40,624 nt of DNA from Poronia punctata (GCA_022579005.1 MU401731.1:1-40624), one strand, 5' to 3'. Shown: positions 12,001 through 23,020, numbered from the stretch's first letter. Numbers and translations: made by a program. Notes: a model not told the origin generated them from the sequence alone.

Positions 12001-13453
12001 CAGAGAGACTAAATGCTGAAATTATATATACTTACGCATCTACGTACGCTGGATATGGCCGCCCTTGGTTAATTGCGACTTTTAGTAGAAGATGCTTCTC
12101 TGACCTATTTATTACTGCATATTAGCCATATGTGGCGGGGAAGCCGTCATTCCACGCTTCTAAGTTCTATTGCATATCGGCTATTCCATGGCAGCTCACG
12201 CCCCAGGTTCCGGCGGCAAACGGACAAGGCAAACGGCAAATCTACCGCAAGCACTACTAAAAGAATAGACTAAGCAATTAGCACAGAGTCAAGAAATAGA
12301 GAAGAACTGCTCGAAACCTACCTCTTTTTTTGTCTTATTCTTTCATCCATCCGACATGGTCTCCTCCAATCGGCGTACATAATCCGTTGTGGGCGTTGTA
12401 CCCGTGTTGTCCGCACTCCCGCGTACCCGCACACCAACAGCCGGTCCGAGTAGCCATAAGCATTTCGTATTAGCGAGAAAAACGAAAGGCCGACAAAACA
12501 GAAGGGTCTCTCTCATTCTAGGTAGGTACTCCTTTTTGTCCTCTTACTCTCTGGCCGCCCCCAGCCTACATTTGCCATTATTCATCACATTGTCACACCA
12601 ATATCAAGCTAGACGTATGACTTGAGATGCGCATGTATATTCTGAAAGGGCCCGGTCTAATAACAAAGAATTTTTGGGAGCGGACTTTGTAAATATCTTG
12701 TAATTTGACAGTTCTGCCTGTTCCCTTCTCTTTAATTTCTCTATTTGTCCGTAATAGTGTAATAGTCAATCTCAGCCTGGGTATCTGCGTAGCTTCTTGT
12801 TTTCTCTACGGCGACCAGAACCGAAAAGCCCCCATCTCCCCCCCCCCGCTAGCTCCACGCTTTCTTTCGCTGCTCTGCCCTCTTCATTGCTGTGTATCAT
12901 TGTTGTAATCTGGGCACTGTCTACATTCCTTTCCACAGGAAAGCTAATATTATTAGGCACTCTACACTCAGTCGGCTGCTTTCGGTTCTTTGTTCTTTAG
13001 TGCGCTTGCCGGTGGAAGATTTTGGTACCTTAGGTACCAATGAACATACATTGTACTCTATTGTTGCCTGCTAAAGTAATGGTACAATGTAACTGGTACA
13101 TGGTATTCTAGGGAGCTACAAAGCCTAGATAGAGTACTTCCCTCCACTCCCGACCGGGCGCCATCTTCTCACGCGCCCACCGCCCATGCCCTTCGCACCT
13201 GCACCAGGTTTTAACCCACCGCGCCCCCGAACTACTACCGTCCCTCCCCGACTCCTCCGTTTACTTCTTTCACCTCCCACAAAATTTCTCTCTCCTGTTG
13301 TCCACTGCTCCCGGCTTACCCTCGGACCATTTGCCTAGGAGCCCCTTTGTTCCTATTTTATTACATTAGTATCACCGATTTCCAGTCTGCATACTGTTTG
13401 CCGCTGTGTCAATTGGCTATCTGATTGATTATTATCAACTGATTAAAGTCATC
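9072..13453. other. Long gene-poor intergenic region
   Basis: 4.4 kb without a gene I can support. Short frames exist (for example 9687-9989 plus, 10143-10514 minus, 11465-11737 plus), but those checked open with GTG or TTG, have no recognisable motif and cannot be chained by splice sites. Notable sequence: a 14-base G run at 11002-11015, a 10-base C run at 12838-12847, and many TAGGTA/TACCTA words. The right end (about 13130-13450) is pyrimidine-rich, as in fungal promoters, and probably holds the transcription start of the Zn2Cys6 gene. Confidence 0.5.
11002..11015. repeat. Poly-G run (14)
   Basis: Uninterrupted mononucleotide tract following tatgtatataa, in intergenic DNA. Length is prone to sequencing error and slippage. 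Confidence 0.9.
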
Positions 13454-16400
13454 ATGGCATCAGTTGTTCGTGGCACATCGCTGCGAGCCGGCGGCGCTTG
13501 TGTGCGTTGTCGCAAAGGCAAAACGAAGTGTGTTTATGACAACGGGCGTGCACCCTGCAAAAACTGTGCCAAAGGCATGCACGAATGCTACCTGCCTTCG
13601 GAAAGCAATGCACATCTTCACGGGCAGTCCCCAGCAAGAGTATCGCGTCCAAGAGAGTCTCTTCCTGGTGACCGCAACGCATCCGCCTCAAGCGACCGAC
13701 AACCAGCAGCCACCGGCACTGTTTTACCGCGCAACCTGCAGACCAATACCGAAAAGTAAGTTGATCTTCATTTCTTTCCTTTTCTATAACTGGATCAATG
13801 TATGGTCTGTCTTTTTATCTCTAATCTACCATCGTTTTGCTTTTTGCATTTCTTTTTCTTTCCCCATTTCTTGGGGGGGTTTGTCCCCATTTTAGCTTTT
13901 GCATGGAAAGCATGACGAGGGCAAAATCCCAGCGGGCATGAATCGGGCAACAGCCACCTGGGCTTAATAGTTTTTGTAGCTAGGGCGCAAGGCGCACCCA
14001 GCAGCATCCACTACAGGTCCAGCCCAGCCCAGCCCAGCCCAGCGCGCAATCACGCACCTGGCACGATGCATCACATTAAGCATTACGCATCCACGCATCA
14101 CGGATGCACCGCGCTCACCGGGCAGCGCGTGGTCTCTCCTTACCCTACCAACCTACTTTCTAATTTGTCTATTCCTTTTTTGGGAAGAAGGGCTCGCGTC
14201 CCGGTGGCCTTGTTTTACCTACTTCAGGATCCCCATTCACCCAGCATTGTTCCTGGTTGCACCCCCTTGCAGTCTGGTGCCATTTTTACATACCACACCC
14301 CTTCTCCCGTTCTCTTTCCTATCCCGTCCCGCCCCTTCTCCAAAATCACCAAGCCTGCTCATCTCCCCGCCCCCTTTAGGGCTCTGTCTTCTCTCAATTT
14401 GACAATAATTGGTAATCCTCCATACGTCATGCTACTTCTTTATTCCCCTGGTCTTTATTTTCTTAGGGGTGCTGTTTAGAAATCAGATGCAAGTTACTGA
14501 TTTATAGCAAAACAGACTTGCGCCAGAACTTATAGCAGAATGCGAGAAGGTCATCAATAAAACCCTGCCGGCTTGTGTTGCATTTCACCGGCCGTCGTTT
14601 TTGCAAAAACTCAAGACTGGCACACTTGAGCCTAGCATTACTAATGGCCTGCTAACAATTGCTGCACGGTAAGCAAATTTGGTACATATTGCTCCCGCGC
14701 CTGATGGTCACTTTACCTCCGGAGTCCGTTCATTATCGGGCAACAGGAAATGGTCAATTTCCGGTGGTGGGCCCTGTCGCGCCATGTTGTGTCATCTGTC
14801 CAATGGCGGCGCAACCTGATTGTCGCCTAGGGCCTGCTTGTCACGGCCGATGTTCCCCACTCCGTGCTTATCATTACTCCTGTCTCTATCCACTATTATT
14901 TTACTGTCTAAACCCGCCCTGGGGCGCGGGAAATATGTGTTTGCAACTGTGTTGAGCCATGCTGACTTTGGCTTGTCTTTTACAGGAGCTCGGCTTCCCA
15001 TGTGATTCGCCGCTTCCAAAATCAGGGCGGTGCATCGGGAGCTGCCGAGCATTTTGCAGCCAAGACAATCACCCTGATCCAGCAGAACCTCGACAACCCA
15101 ACCCTGGCAGACATTCAGGCTCTGTGTCTATTAATCATTCATGAATGGGGCAGTAGAAATGCCATCCGTGCCTACATCTATCTGGGTCAAGCTGCTCGCA
15201 TGACTCAGATGTACCGTATAGTTACTGGTCATCAGGCCAGTGCCGACCCGGACCAATTCATCAAGGATGAGTCGTTCCGGCGGACACTGTGGCTTATCTA
15301 CATTCTTGACTGCTTTCTGACGAGCAGCCCCGGCCGCCACCCGGCAGTATCCCATCATGATGTTAAGGATGTTCCCCTGCCGTGTCTCGATATGAGCTTC
15401 AACTTCGGCACGCCCGTCTTCGTTCCCACCCTGGCAGGCCCACCGCCGCCAGGTCTACCCGAGGAAACCACTATGGCCGAAGTGGGCGAGTTTGGTCATA
15501 TAGTGATGGCCACACAGGCTTGGCGCAATGTTGTCGAGATGCTGACCACTGTCACACCGGAAACCTATTCTGAGGAGCAGTGTGCTCAGCTAGAAGCCGG
15601 CATTGAAGCCGTGCGCGGTTCACTGCCCTTGCATTTTGTTGACAAGCCAGGACATATCAACTTGCACATCACCATGGGAAGCGGTTACACATATGCCATG
15701 TTGCATTGTCTATTGCACTGTGCTACTATCATGATTCATCGCCGTAGGCTACTCCATTTCGTCACAGCTGAGCCCTTCGATCACGAAAGCTGGCGCATTG
15801 CTCCGCATGCGCATCTCCAGACTGTCGATCGGGTATTTGCTGCGTCGCACAGCATCGTCTCTTTGCTCCAGGCGCTTGAAGCAAATGCAGACAAGGATTA
15901 CATGCCCACGTATCCGCTTGTGATGCTATTCTCTTGCTTCACAGCGTGTGCCACAGTGGCTTGGTTCAGTCTCAAGGGTCTGACGCCGGCTGATGTAAAT
16001 GAAAGTGCTGAGGCAATTGTTGCTGATGGCATGCGTTTCCTCGAGGAAGGTGCGAATGCCTATGTACTGGCAGTCCCATGGTATCGTCATCTAGTGGTCA
16101 TGGCCAAAGTACTGTCAAACGATGATCGACATGCAAGCCGAGCAGCCATGGAGCACGCTCCGGCATCAGTCAAGGATGATGCTGCAAGTCAACCAGACAA
16201 CAGTTATGAAGGCATGGACTACGAACGGCATGCATCAGCCAATCCCCAGGACGCGGGAGAGCGTAACGGCACAGAGCCTCCACGAAAGTCCGGGTTTACC
16301 ACCATCAATGGCGCTGGATCTGTGGGCGCATCAACCCCGGCGACGGCGAGCCCTCCAGCGACCAAACAAGAATCGCCTGCACCTACCTCGGGCTGTCCAC

Positions 16401-16522
16401 CGGCTGAACCCGTAGCAATTGCTGGGCCATCTGATATGACCAGTGGGGAACTTTGCGTGGCATTTGAGCGACAAATGCTCGAGTTGGACGATCTGGCTGC
16501 CTTTATGGGCGGCGGGGTTTAA
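13454..16522 (+). CDS. Zn2Cys6 fungal transcription factor
   Basis: Nuclear DNA-binding regulator of the Gal4 type; target genes unknown. Exons 13454-13755, 14516-14668 and 14986-16522 join in phase to 663 residues. Introns are 760 and 317 bp, with donors GTAAGT and GTAAGC and acceptors AACAG and TACAG. The start is the first ATG (ATCATGG context); the frame can be pushed upstream only to a GTG. The Zn cluster is C16, C19, C26, C35, C38, C45 (spacing 2-6-8-2-6) with a basic RKGKTK segment. Exon 2 supplies the start of the fungal-specific middle homology region (LPACVAFHRPSFL, then LLTIAAR). Exon 3 continues it, with RTLWLIYILDCF near residue 251 as the usual landmark. The C-terminal about 110 residues are Ser/Pro/Thr-rich and unstructured, and the last 20 acidic-hydrophobic residues could activate transcription. 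Domain order and length are normal. The long first intron is unusual, so a missed small exon is possible. Confidence 0.88.
14017..14043. repeat. (CCCAG)n short tandem repeat inside intron 1
   Basis: Four to five copies of cccag in a row within the 760-bp first intron of the Zn2Cys6 gene. It is a simple microsatellite; no function is implied. Confidence 0.85.
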
Positions 16523-17865
16523 TCGCCTCAAGGTTATTTGGTATTTATGCTGAATTCACTGTACAACTTACCACTTCTCTCAGGCCCACGGTTAGACGTG
16601 CGGCTGGTTCCATCCGGACATGTATTTTTTAAGACCTGGTCAGGGCAGAGATCCCCTGTCGGCGGTCCGAGGGTTTCGTTGCCTCTAGTCCCCTTATCCC
16701 GCACTTGTTCTTTTATCTTGTGCATGGGTCCTTCGGTGTCGGTCCAGGGCATCTTCTGGTCTCTGACCAGCGGTGCTTTACTAATGGAGTTCAGGGGTTG
16801 CGGGTTTCTTTTTGATACCAGTTGAGCTGACTGTGCATCGACCCAGTTTATGGCTTGACTAGGTACCGTCTGGAGCAGTGGGAATAGCGACTAAAGTGCA
16901 GTGACTACTACGCATGGCCGTGTACGTCGGCCAACAGTGATTTGACTTGGCATGTCTACGGCGAGATGCCGAAATAGTCGGCCTGTTTGTTGTGGCAACT
17001 AGGGGCGTGCAAATTTTCTATGTTTGTTCTTTGGCAAGAATTGCTTGTCTGGTGTCTGAAACCCAAACGGCATATCAAGATAAGTTGCCATGCTTTCGCA
17101 CTTATGGGCGCAATTTGTAGAGCAAGGACGCTTCTTGTACTGTATCATGTGGGGGGGAATTCAATGGAAGGGATAGGAATTATACGGCCAAGATTAGGCT
17201 ACCTAGAATAGTGCTCTCAACTACCTAAGTTCCTACTCCCCAACCCTATGATCGAACCCTTGTAGGCATTCATTCCTGCCTATGAGTCCCGCCCAGATCA
17301 AATAATAGTTGTTCTATTACTCTGGTGGTTCTTAGAGAGTTTTGTGTGATGCAAATGAAAGATATGACAGGAGCCGGCAAAGAATTGTTGTCGCCATAAC
17401 TCTTAGCATTTCAACATCAAAGCAGATTATTGTAGGTCAGAAGATGCCACCTGTTGATAAGAAGGCATAAACCAAGACTATGTAGGTATAACAAGAGGTA
17501 CCTACCTGTTCCTACCACACAGTAGCGGGTAAATGGTCATGTGTTATGATAATTTTTAACCCATATTATTGAGGGTCAGAAAGGGAGTTGGGCATGCTCA
17601 GCATTGCTGGGTACTGTATAATTAACCATGTTACATATGTAGGTAGTATATCAATACATATGTGCTACCTCGGAGGATTTGCTGTGCATACCACAGTAGT
17701 AGTAACCTACTAACGTGTACGAGTATACGTATATATACTACATGTTAACATACAGCACTTTTGTAATCATTGTAAATGTGGTTTAACATTTACTACCTTG
17801 TAGGTACACATGGTAAGTTTGTGATTGGTTAGGATACCAAGGTTTATGGCTTCTATGTAATCTAT
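16523..17865. other. Intergenic region downstream of the regulator
   Basis: No gene seen. The first 300 bases probably contain the 3' UTR of the regulator. Further on the DNA becomes rich in tacctac/gtaggta words and short palindromes. Confidence 0.5.
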
Positions 17866-18092
17866 TACGTTGGTTGTAGGCCAATTAATCGTACCCCGGT
17901 CAGGTTGCTACGCTAGAGAGCCAAGAGTCTGTATACCTAGATAGGTATAGCCTCTATTGCTAAATACTTACTTGAGCTGCCAACTTAGCTATACTAAATA
18001 TGTACCATGCCAAGGCTCTGCTCTTTGGCTAAGAAGCAGAAGGTCCAAAAATACCTGACCGGGGTACGATTAATTGGCTTACAACTAACGTA
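17866..18092. mobile_element. 227-bp MITE with 40-bp inverted repeats
   Basis: Positions 17866-17905 and 18053-18092 are inverted copies matching at 38 of 40 positions. The core is CCAATTAATCGTACCCCGGT, and both mismatches are G/A. Counted inward from the flanking TA, the repeat begins CGTTRGTTGTAR, so a TA target duplication fits a Tc1/mariner-type element. The 147-bp interior has no coding capacity. Its termini are unrelated to the CAGT... family of the other two elements. It lies 270 bp upstream of the METTL16 start codon, within the likely promoter. Confidence 0.85.
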
Positions 18093-18362
18093 CCTACCTA
18101 CCTGCCATTCGTGTTCTTGGTTTTGTGCACTGTGTAGTAAGTATTGTGCATAGTATTTGAGGTCCGTGTGTTGTTCATTTCCTTCCAAAAATCCAAACAT
18201 GACAAGTACCACCCCATATACTGTCCATCCCGCCCTTTCCTGTCATCCACCTGTCTATTGTTTACGAGTTACATCTTTATGCTTGCTCGAGTCATGTGGA
18301 CAATGGGTTAACATCTACTTCTGGCGCAGAGCTTGTAGTCATGTTCCCTGCTTTGAATACAA

Positions 18363-19955
18363 ATGATTCCGCAAGGGGCCAGAGTAGAGAAAATGAAAAC
18401 CCAGGGCCTCACGCGAGGCGGGAAACGCAAATATGAAGGCCAACATACAAGGCGGCCATTTAGCAAGACTACTGTCGATGCAGAAACTGGGTTGCTCAAC
18501 AGCACTAGTAGAAGCGGGCCCGAGGACAAGGGTAAAGGAATGCCTGAAGGACCGGTAATGCCTAGTCGAACAAGTCCAGGTGCAGGCTTGCGAGGACGAG
18601 ACGAGAGGTATTTTAACAATCTCTATGCTACCGAGCCAGATTTCCATCAGCTTGGTACGATGTATCCCGAATTCAGGTCCATGCTTCATGGGGGTGTCCA
18701 CCTGGATTTTACAGACCCAAGTGCCATAGTGCAGCTGACTAAAACGCTGTTAAAGGAGGACTTCGGACTCCATATCAATCTCCTGCCAGACAGGTTGTGT
18801 CCCCCAGTACCGAATCGCCACAATTACATACTCTGGCTGAAACAACTGATGGACACCACGTCGCCGTCGTTTTCCGATCGATACGAACCAGATCGGCAGG
18901 TTACGGGCCTCGACGTTGGCACGGGCGCGAGCCTTATATACCCTTTGCTTGGGTGTGTACAGCGTCCGGGGTGGCACTTCATCGCTACTGACGTAGACAC
19001 GGAATCCCTGGCCAACGCCCGACTCAACGCCGCCATCAATGGCCTGGAAACGCGCATTCGCATAGTTCGTCGTGCTACATCGGATGCGCTCATTCCACTC
19101 GATGAGCTGGGTCTTGGTAGCCTAGATTTTGTCATGGTCAACCCGCCCTTTTATGCCTCGGAATCTGAACTACTGAGTCTGGCGGCCCAGAAATCGCGCC
19201 CGCCCCGTAGTGCTTGCACTGGTGCCCTCGTTGAAATGGTGTGTGAGGGTGGCGAGGTCGAATTCGTTAAACGGCTGATCGATGAATCTCTACGGCTAAG
19301 GGAGAGAGTGCAGTGGTACACAGCGATGCTGGGAAAGCAGTCGAGCATTGAGACCCTCGTGGAAATTTTGAGGGTGCTCAAAATCGGCAACTTTGCCGTA
19401 ACCGGTTTTATTCAAGGGAGCCGAACAAGACGATGGGCTTTAGGGTGGAGCTTCTCGACCCGCCGGCCTTCACTAGCCGCTAGCCGAGGACACGGTCTTC
19501 TGGCCTTGAAGACTATTCTGCCTCCATCCACTGAAATACGTCTCGTGGGACCGGCCTCTGACTCTTACGTGGACGCCGTTCGGTCGCTAAGAAGGCTCAT
19601 CTGTGAAACGATGGCAGCCATGGACTTGCGCTTATGGGCTTGGGAAGAGGAGCGCCTCAGAGGTATAGGTTTCGCGGATGGCAATGTCTGGAGTCGTGCT
19701 TACCGACGGCGGCAAAGGGCAGAAATGATGCTTGGGAAACAAAAAGGGGCTAGTTCGCTGTCAGATGTTGGAAGGTGCGCCTTCGGATTCTCTGTTACGA
19801 TAAACACAGAGGAGAATGGTAACCTCAATGGCCTCGCCGTTACCCTTCGGTGGCTCCAAGGCGAGGACCAGTCTTTGTTCGAAAGTTTATCTGGAGTCCT
19901 TCGCAGGAGTCTTCGGCTTGGCCGTCCTCGCTCACCAGCAATTGTACCTGACTAG
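18363..19955 (+). CDS. METTL16: METTL16-type RNA N6-adenosine methyltransferase
   Basis: Predicted SAM-dependent methyltransferase of the METTL16/METT-10/YbiN family, which puts m6A on the U6 snRNA ACAGAGA box and on some mRNAs. That activity is known for relatives and inferred here. Single exon, 530 residues. The core begins near residue 81 with RYFNNLYATEPDF (family: N-rich arm, then S/T-x-Y-P-D/E-F). The EDFGLHINL segment (132-140) is typical. The SAM-binding loop is GLDVGTGAS (182-190), and the catalytic NPPF is at 260-263. GGEVEFVKRLI (297-307), WYTAMLGK (318-325) and the RRWALGWSF element (357-365) complete the fold. The first 80 residues are basic and low-complexity. An in-frame Met at residue 11 is an alternative start. 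The tail after 370 is divergent and may serve RNA binding. The stop is 34 bp from that of the convergent pdx2 gene. Identification is strong; substrate is inferred. Confidence 0.9.
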   Translation: MIPQGARVEKMKTQGLTRGGKRKYEGQHTRRPFSKTTVDAETGLLNSTSRSGPEDKGKGMPEGPVMPSRTSPGAGLRGRDERYFNNLYATEPDFHQLGTMYPEFRSMLHGGVHLDFTDPSAIVQLTKTLLKEDFGLHINLLPDRLCPPVPNRHNYILWLKQLMDTTSPSFSDRYEPDRQVTGLDVGTGASLIYPLLGCVQRPGWHFIATDVDTESLANARLNAAINGLETRIRIVRRATSDALIPLDELGLGSLDFVMVNPPFYASESELLSLAAQKSRPPRSACTGALVEMVCEGGEVEFVKRLIDESLRLRERVQWYTAMLGKQSSIETLVEILRVLKIGNFAVTGFIQGSRTRRWALGWSFSTRRPSLAASRGHGLLALKTILPPSTEIRLVGPASDSYVDAVRSLRRLICETMAAMDLRLWAWEEERLRGIGFADGNVWSRAYRRRQRAEMMLGKQKGASSLSDVGRCAFGFSVTINTEENGNLNGLAVTLRWLQGEDQSLFESLSGVLRRSLRLGRPRSPAIVPD

Positions 19956-19989
19956 AGTTGGCACCTAGCAAAGAAAAGCATTCCAGGAG

Positions 19990-20745
19990 TTAACTACAAG
20001 GTGTGGCCTCCAGAACCTGCTCGAGCCACCAAACATGGATCCGTATGTCATCCGTCAGCTCGGGGTGGAAACTAGTGCCGAAAACATTTCCCTGTTGCAG
20101 CGCGACTACACCATCCTCGTCTGCTTCGGATGGCAGCTTGGCCAGAATCTCGACGGGGCTTCCGGCCTGCTCGTGCCGACTCGATATCTGCTGTACCACT
20201 GGTGCACGAATAAAAACGGCCGGGAAGGGGGTTTCTTTCCGTTTCTCTCGCTGAGCGAGGAACGGCATATCAATATCCCGCACGAAACTTTGTAGCTGTC
20301 GGCCGAAATGGTTACGATGGACCTTGACGTCGAGACCCCCGACAAGTTCCTGGCCCCCCATTTTTGTCGCACTGGCTTCCTCACACAGCAATATCAGGCC
20401 GGCACATGTCCCCCAAACGGGCTTCTTCGCTACCCTGTACCGTGGAGGAGAATGCATGAGATTAGCACTGATGGGACAGACTGGGACAGGCCAGGTGTAC
20501 TGAACTCACTTGACGAATTCCCTCAACGGCCCAATCAGGCCTGACTGTGCCGCGACTAGCGAAAACGTTGTGCTTTCACCACCGGGAATAATCAACGCGT
20601 CACAAGAGGTAAGCTGCTTGGGCGTACGTACTTGGGTAAGGCCGATGGATCCGGGGCCAAGTGAGAGATGATATGCCGCCTTTTGTAGATGTTCAAGATG
20701 CTCGGCAAATCCGCCTTGCAGGGCCAAGACGCCCACCGTGACCAT
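19990..20745 (-). CDS. pdx2: Pyridoxal 5'-phosphate synthase, glutaminase subunit (Pdx2/SNO)
   Basis: Releases ammonia from glutamine and feeds it to Pdx1 for ribose-5-phosphate-dependent vitamin B6 synthesis in the cytosol. Two exons, 20745-20510 and 20434-19990, joined across a 75-bp intron (donor GTGAGT, acceptor TACAG), give 226 residues, the normal size. The class I glutaminase triad is visible: nucleophile Cys89 in GTCAGL, and His202 and Glu204 in SFHPEL. The N-terminal [12 protein letters not shown] and the IIPGGEST loop (52-59) are diagnostic of PdxT/SNO. The start is the first ATG in frame (20743-20745); the frame upstream reaches only a GTG. It is transcribed away from pdx1 with a shared 1164-bp upstream region and converges on METTL16. 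Confidence 0.95.
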
Positions 20746-21909
20746 GGTGTTGGGGGAATGGGGGAGGGGCGAAGGGAAATTTTCCCTTGCCTTTATTTCT
20801 CTGTTCAAACAAGGAAGACAAAGGGAAGGGAGGTTTCCACAGCTTTTATTTTGATATGACGGAAAGGGGTATGGCACCGCTTGTGTCGATCATCTGAGTG
20901 TGCTCCGGTAAAACCGGGATGAAAGGTTGCAACAATTTTGACGCATCTTCTACTGGCGAGGGACAGCGGACATCGGAGAGGCGAGGAACTCAGATTCGGC
21001 GCGTAACTCGGGAACAAATGGAGCATTATCATTCGCTAGTCTGCATTCTCTATCCCGGGCAGAATTGACGTGCTACCTTTCTAGGGTGTCGGTAACGGGT
21101 GGCTTGCTTATTAATAGGCGGGCGTCGTACAAGCAGATGGTGTAGGATAATCTCCATCTCCTCTGTTCATAACTCATTGCCCCTGGCCCACGGCTCTGGC
21201 AAATGGTCCCGTTGACAAGCCGCCCTGGCAGACCGCCCTGGCAGACCGCCCCGGTAGACAAACAGCTCCGACACACGCAGCCCCGAAATCGGGCCTGGTG
21301 CTGATAATTACAGCACGTCATACACGATACATGCGCGGATATACAGGAACAAACAAGTCATACATGTTTCAGGTACACAACCCAAGTATACAATACAAGT
21401 ACTTGTACACATTGCAATCAATCATACGAAGCGCCCAAGGAAGAACAAGTACACGATACAAGCCCTGCAGGATAAAATGAACGCGGTTGCAGGTACAGGC
21501 TACTGCGACCACTCGGAGACTCTCTTCCATGGGTCCGGTACAGGCTCCAGGTTATAGTGACCACGTCAGGGAGCGGATAGGCAAGCGAGGTTCAAGAAGC
21601 TTGTCGATAACCCCAAGGCCGCCTCCGATACAAGCCGAGACGAACTTTACCGGACCACGACCATCATAAATCTATGCGCACTACATCCGGATTCTGTTAG
21701 AATTATTGTATTTTAAATAAAAGTTTAAACGACTTATGTAAAGATTTTGGTTATTTACTTGTTTAGTTGCTCGCCACTCTACCACTGACGTAACAGATCA
21801 TCTATTGTCGTCGAACCTCACCGGACCCGACGCGCTTAGTCAGGATACTGAAAACAGAACTGGGTGTGGACAGCCAAACCTAACTAGCTAGACTACAGGG
21901 ACGATCACC
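20746..21909. promoter_or_regulatory. Shared divergent upstream region of pdx2 and pdx1
   Basis: 1164 bp between the two start codons with no gene of its own. Contents: a 13-base triplicate repeat (21221-21258), a stretch of tacaag/gtacaag words (about 21330-21470), an imperfect repeat of ggtacaggct...gaccac (about 21490 and 21536), and an AT-rich patch at about 21695-21765. I could not point to a proven regulator site. Coordinated control of the pair from this region is an inference from the layout. Confidence 0.65.
21221..21258. repeat. 13-bp tandem repeat, three copies
   Basis: cgccctggcagac, repeated twice exactly and once with changes (cgccccggtagac), in the pdx divergent promoter. It could be a tandem protein-binding site or slippage. 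Confidence 0.8.
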
Positions 21910-23020
21910 ATGACTAGCGACTCCCGCCGTCAAGACAACACCGCTACGGGGACTGGGGCGGAAACCAAGGCTTCTTGGACCGTCAAGGCTGGCCTTGCCA
22001 AGATGCTTAAGGGCGGTGTCATCATGGACGTGACCAACGCGGCACAAGCTCGCATTGCCGAGGACGCCGGGGCTTGTGCCGTCATGGCTTTGGAAAGAGT
22101 GCCGGCCGACATTCGAGCTGAAGGCGGCGTAGCTCGTATGTCCGACCCGGCCAAGATTAAGGAGATCCAGGACGCCGTCACTATCCCCGTCATGGCCAAA
22201 GCCCGCATCGGCCACTTTGTTGAGTGCCAGATCCTAGAGGCGCTGGGTGTAGACTACATCGACGAGAGCGAAGTCCTCACGCCGGCCGACGACGAGTTTC
22301 ATGTCGAGAAGTCAAAATGTATGTGCAGCTCTTTTTTCCTCGTTTCGTCTGCCCGATGTCTGATTTTGCCCCACCTCATCTTCCACACCGGGGCTACCCC
22401 TTCCGGACAGCTGCGTGATCCGACCGAGGCTTCCATGTCTTCTAAAAAGATGGTGGGTTAACATTCGAGTAGTCAACGTGCCCTTCGTGTGTGGATGTCG
22501 TAATCTCGGGGAAGCACTCCGCCGAATCAGCGAGGGGGCGGCAATGATTCGCACCAAGGGAGAAGCCGGCACGGGCGATGTTGTCGAGGCGGTGAGACAT
22601 ATTCGGACCGTAAGTAGAGAGATCGCCGAGGTCCAGAAAGAAATGGAGGAGGCGGAGCAAAACGGAGATAGCTTCCGATTCGACCTCTGGGCCCGCCAGC
22701 ACCGCTGCAATCCGGAGCTTTTGAAGCAAACCGTCGAACTCGGTCGTCTACCGGTGGTAAATTTCGCCGCCGGTGGAGTGGCGACGCCGGCAGACGCTGC
22801 CCTGATGATGCAGTTGGGCTGTGATGGCGTTTTCGTTGGGAGCGGCATTTTCAAGTCGGGCGATGCCTCCAAAAGAGCAAAAGCCATAGTGAGCGCCGTC
22901 GCACATTTTAACGATGCCAAGATTGTGGCAGAGTGTAGCGAGGGTCTGGGTGAGGCTATGGTTGGTATCAGCGTCCGCTCGATGCCGGCCGAGCACAAGC
23001 TAGCCGGGCGAGGCTGGTAA
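21910..23020 (+). CDS. pdx1: Pyridoxal 5'-phosphate synthase, lyase subunit (Pdx1/SNZ)
   Basis: Condenses ribose 5-phosphate (or ribulose 5-phosphate), glyceraldehyde 3-phosphate and Pdx2-derived ammonia to PLP, as a dodecamer of TIM barrels. Exons 21910-22318 and 22473-23020 flank a 154-bp intron (donor GTATGT, branch gttaac, acceptor CGAGTAG). The join restores KSKFNVPFVCG, giving 318 residues. The catalytic residues known from bacterial PdxS are all present: Asp40 in VIMDVTN, Lys97 in [10 protein letters not shown] and Lys165 in [11 protein letters not shown]. The offset of 16 from Bacillus numbering is constant. The protein ends EHKLAGRGW, like other fungal members. The ATG sits in a good context (atcaccATGA). 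One difference is Cys145 in FVCGCRN, where a small residue is usual. Confidence 0.96.

Noticed and set aside
13406..13453. Upstream extension of the Zn2Cys6 gene
   Set aside because: It begins with GTG. The ATG at 13454 has a good context and precedes the Zn cluster at the usual distance.
14066..14479. 137-codon plus-strand frame inside the first intron of the regulator
   Set aside because: Pyrimidine-rich, low-complexity translation with no domain; the flanking exons join perfectly in phase without it.
17230..17275. tRNA-like B box (minus strand ggttcgatcata)
   Set aside because: Does not complete the B-box consensus, and no acceptor or anticodon stems could be formed around it.
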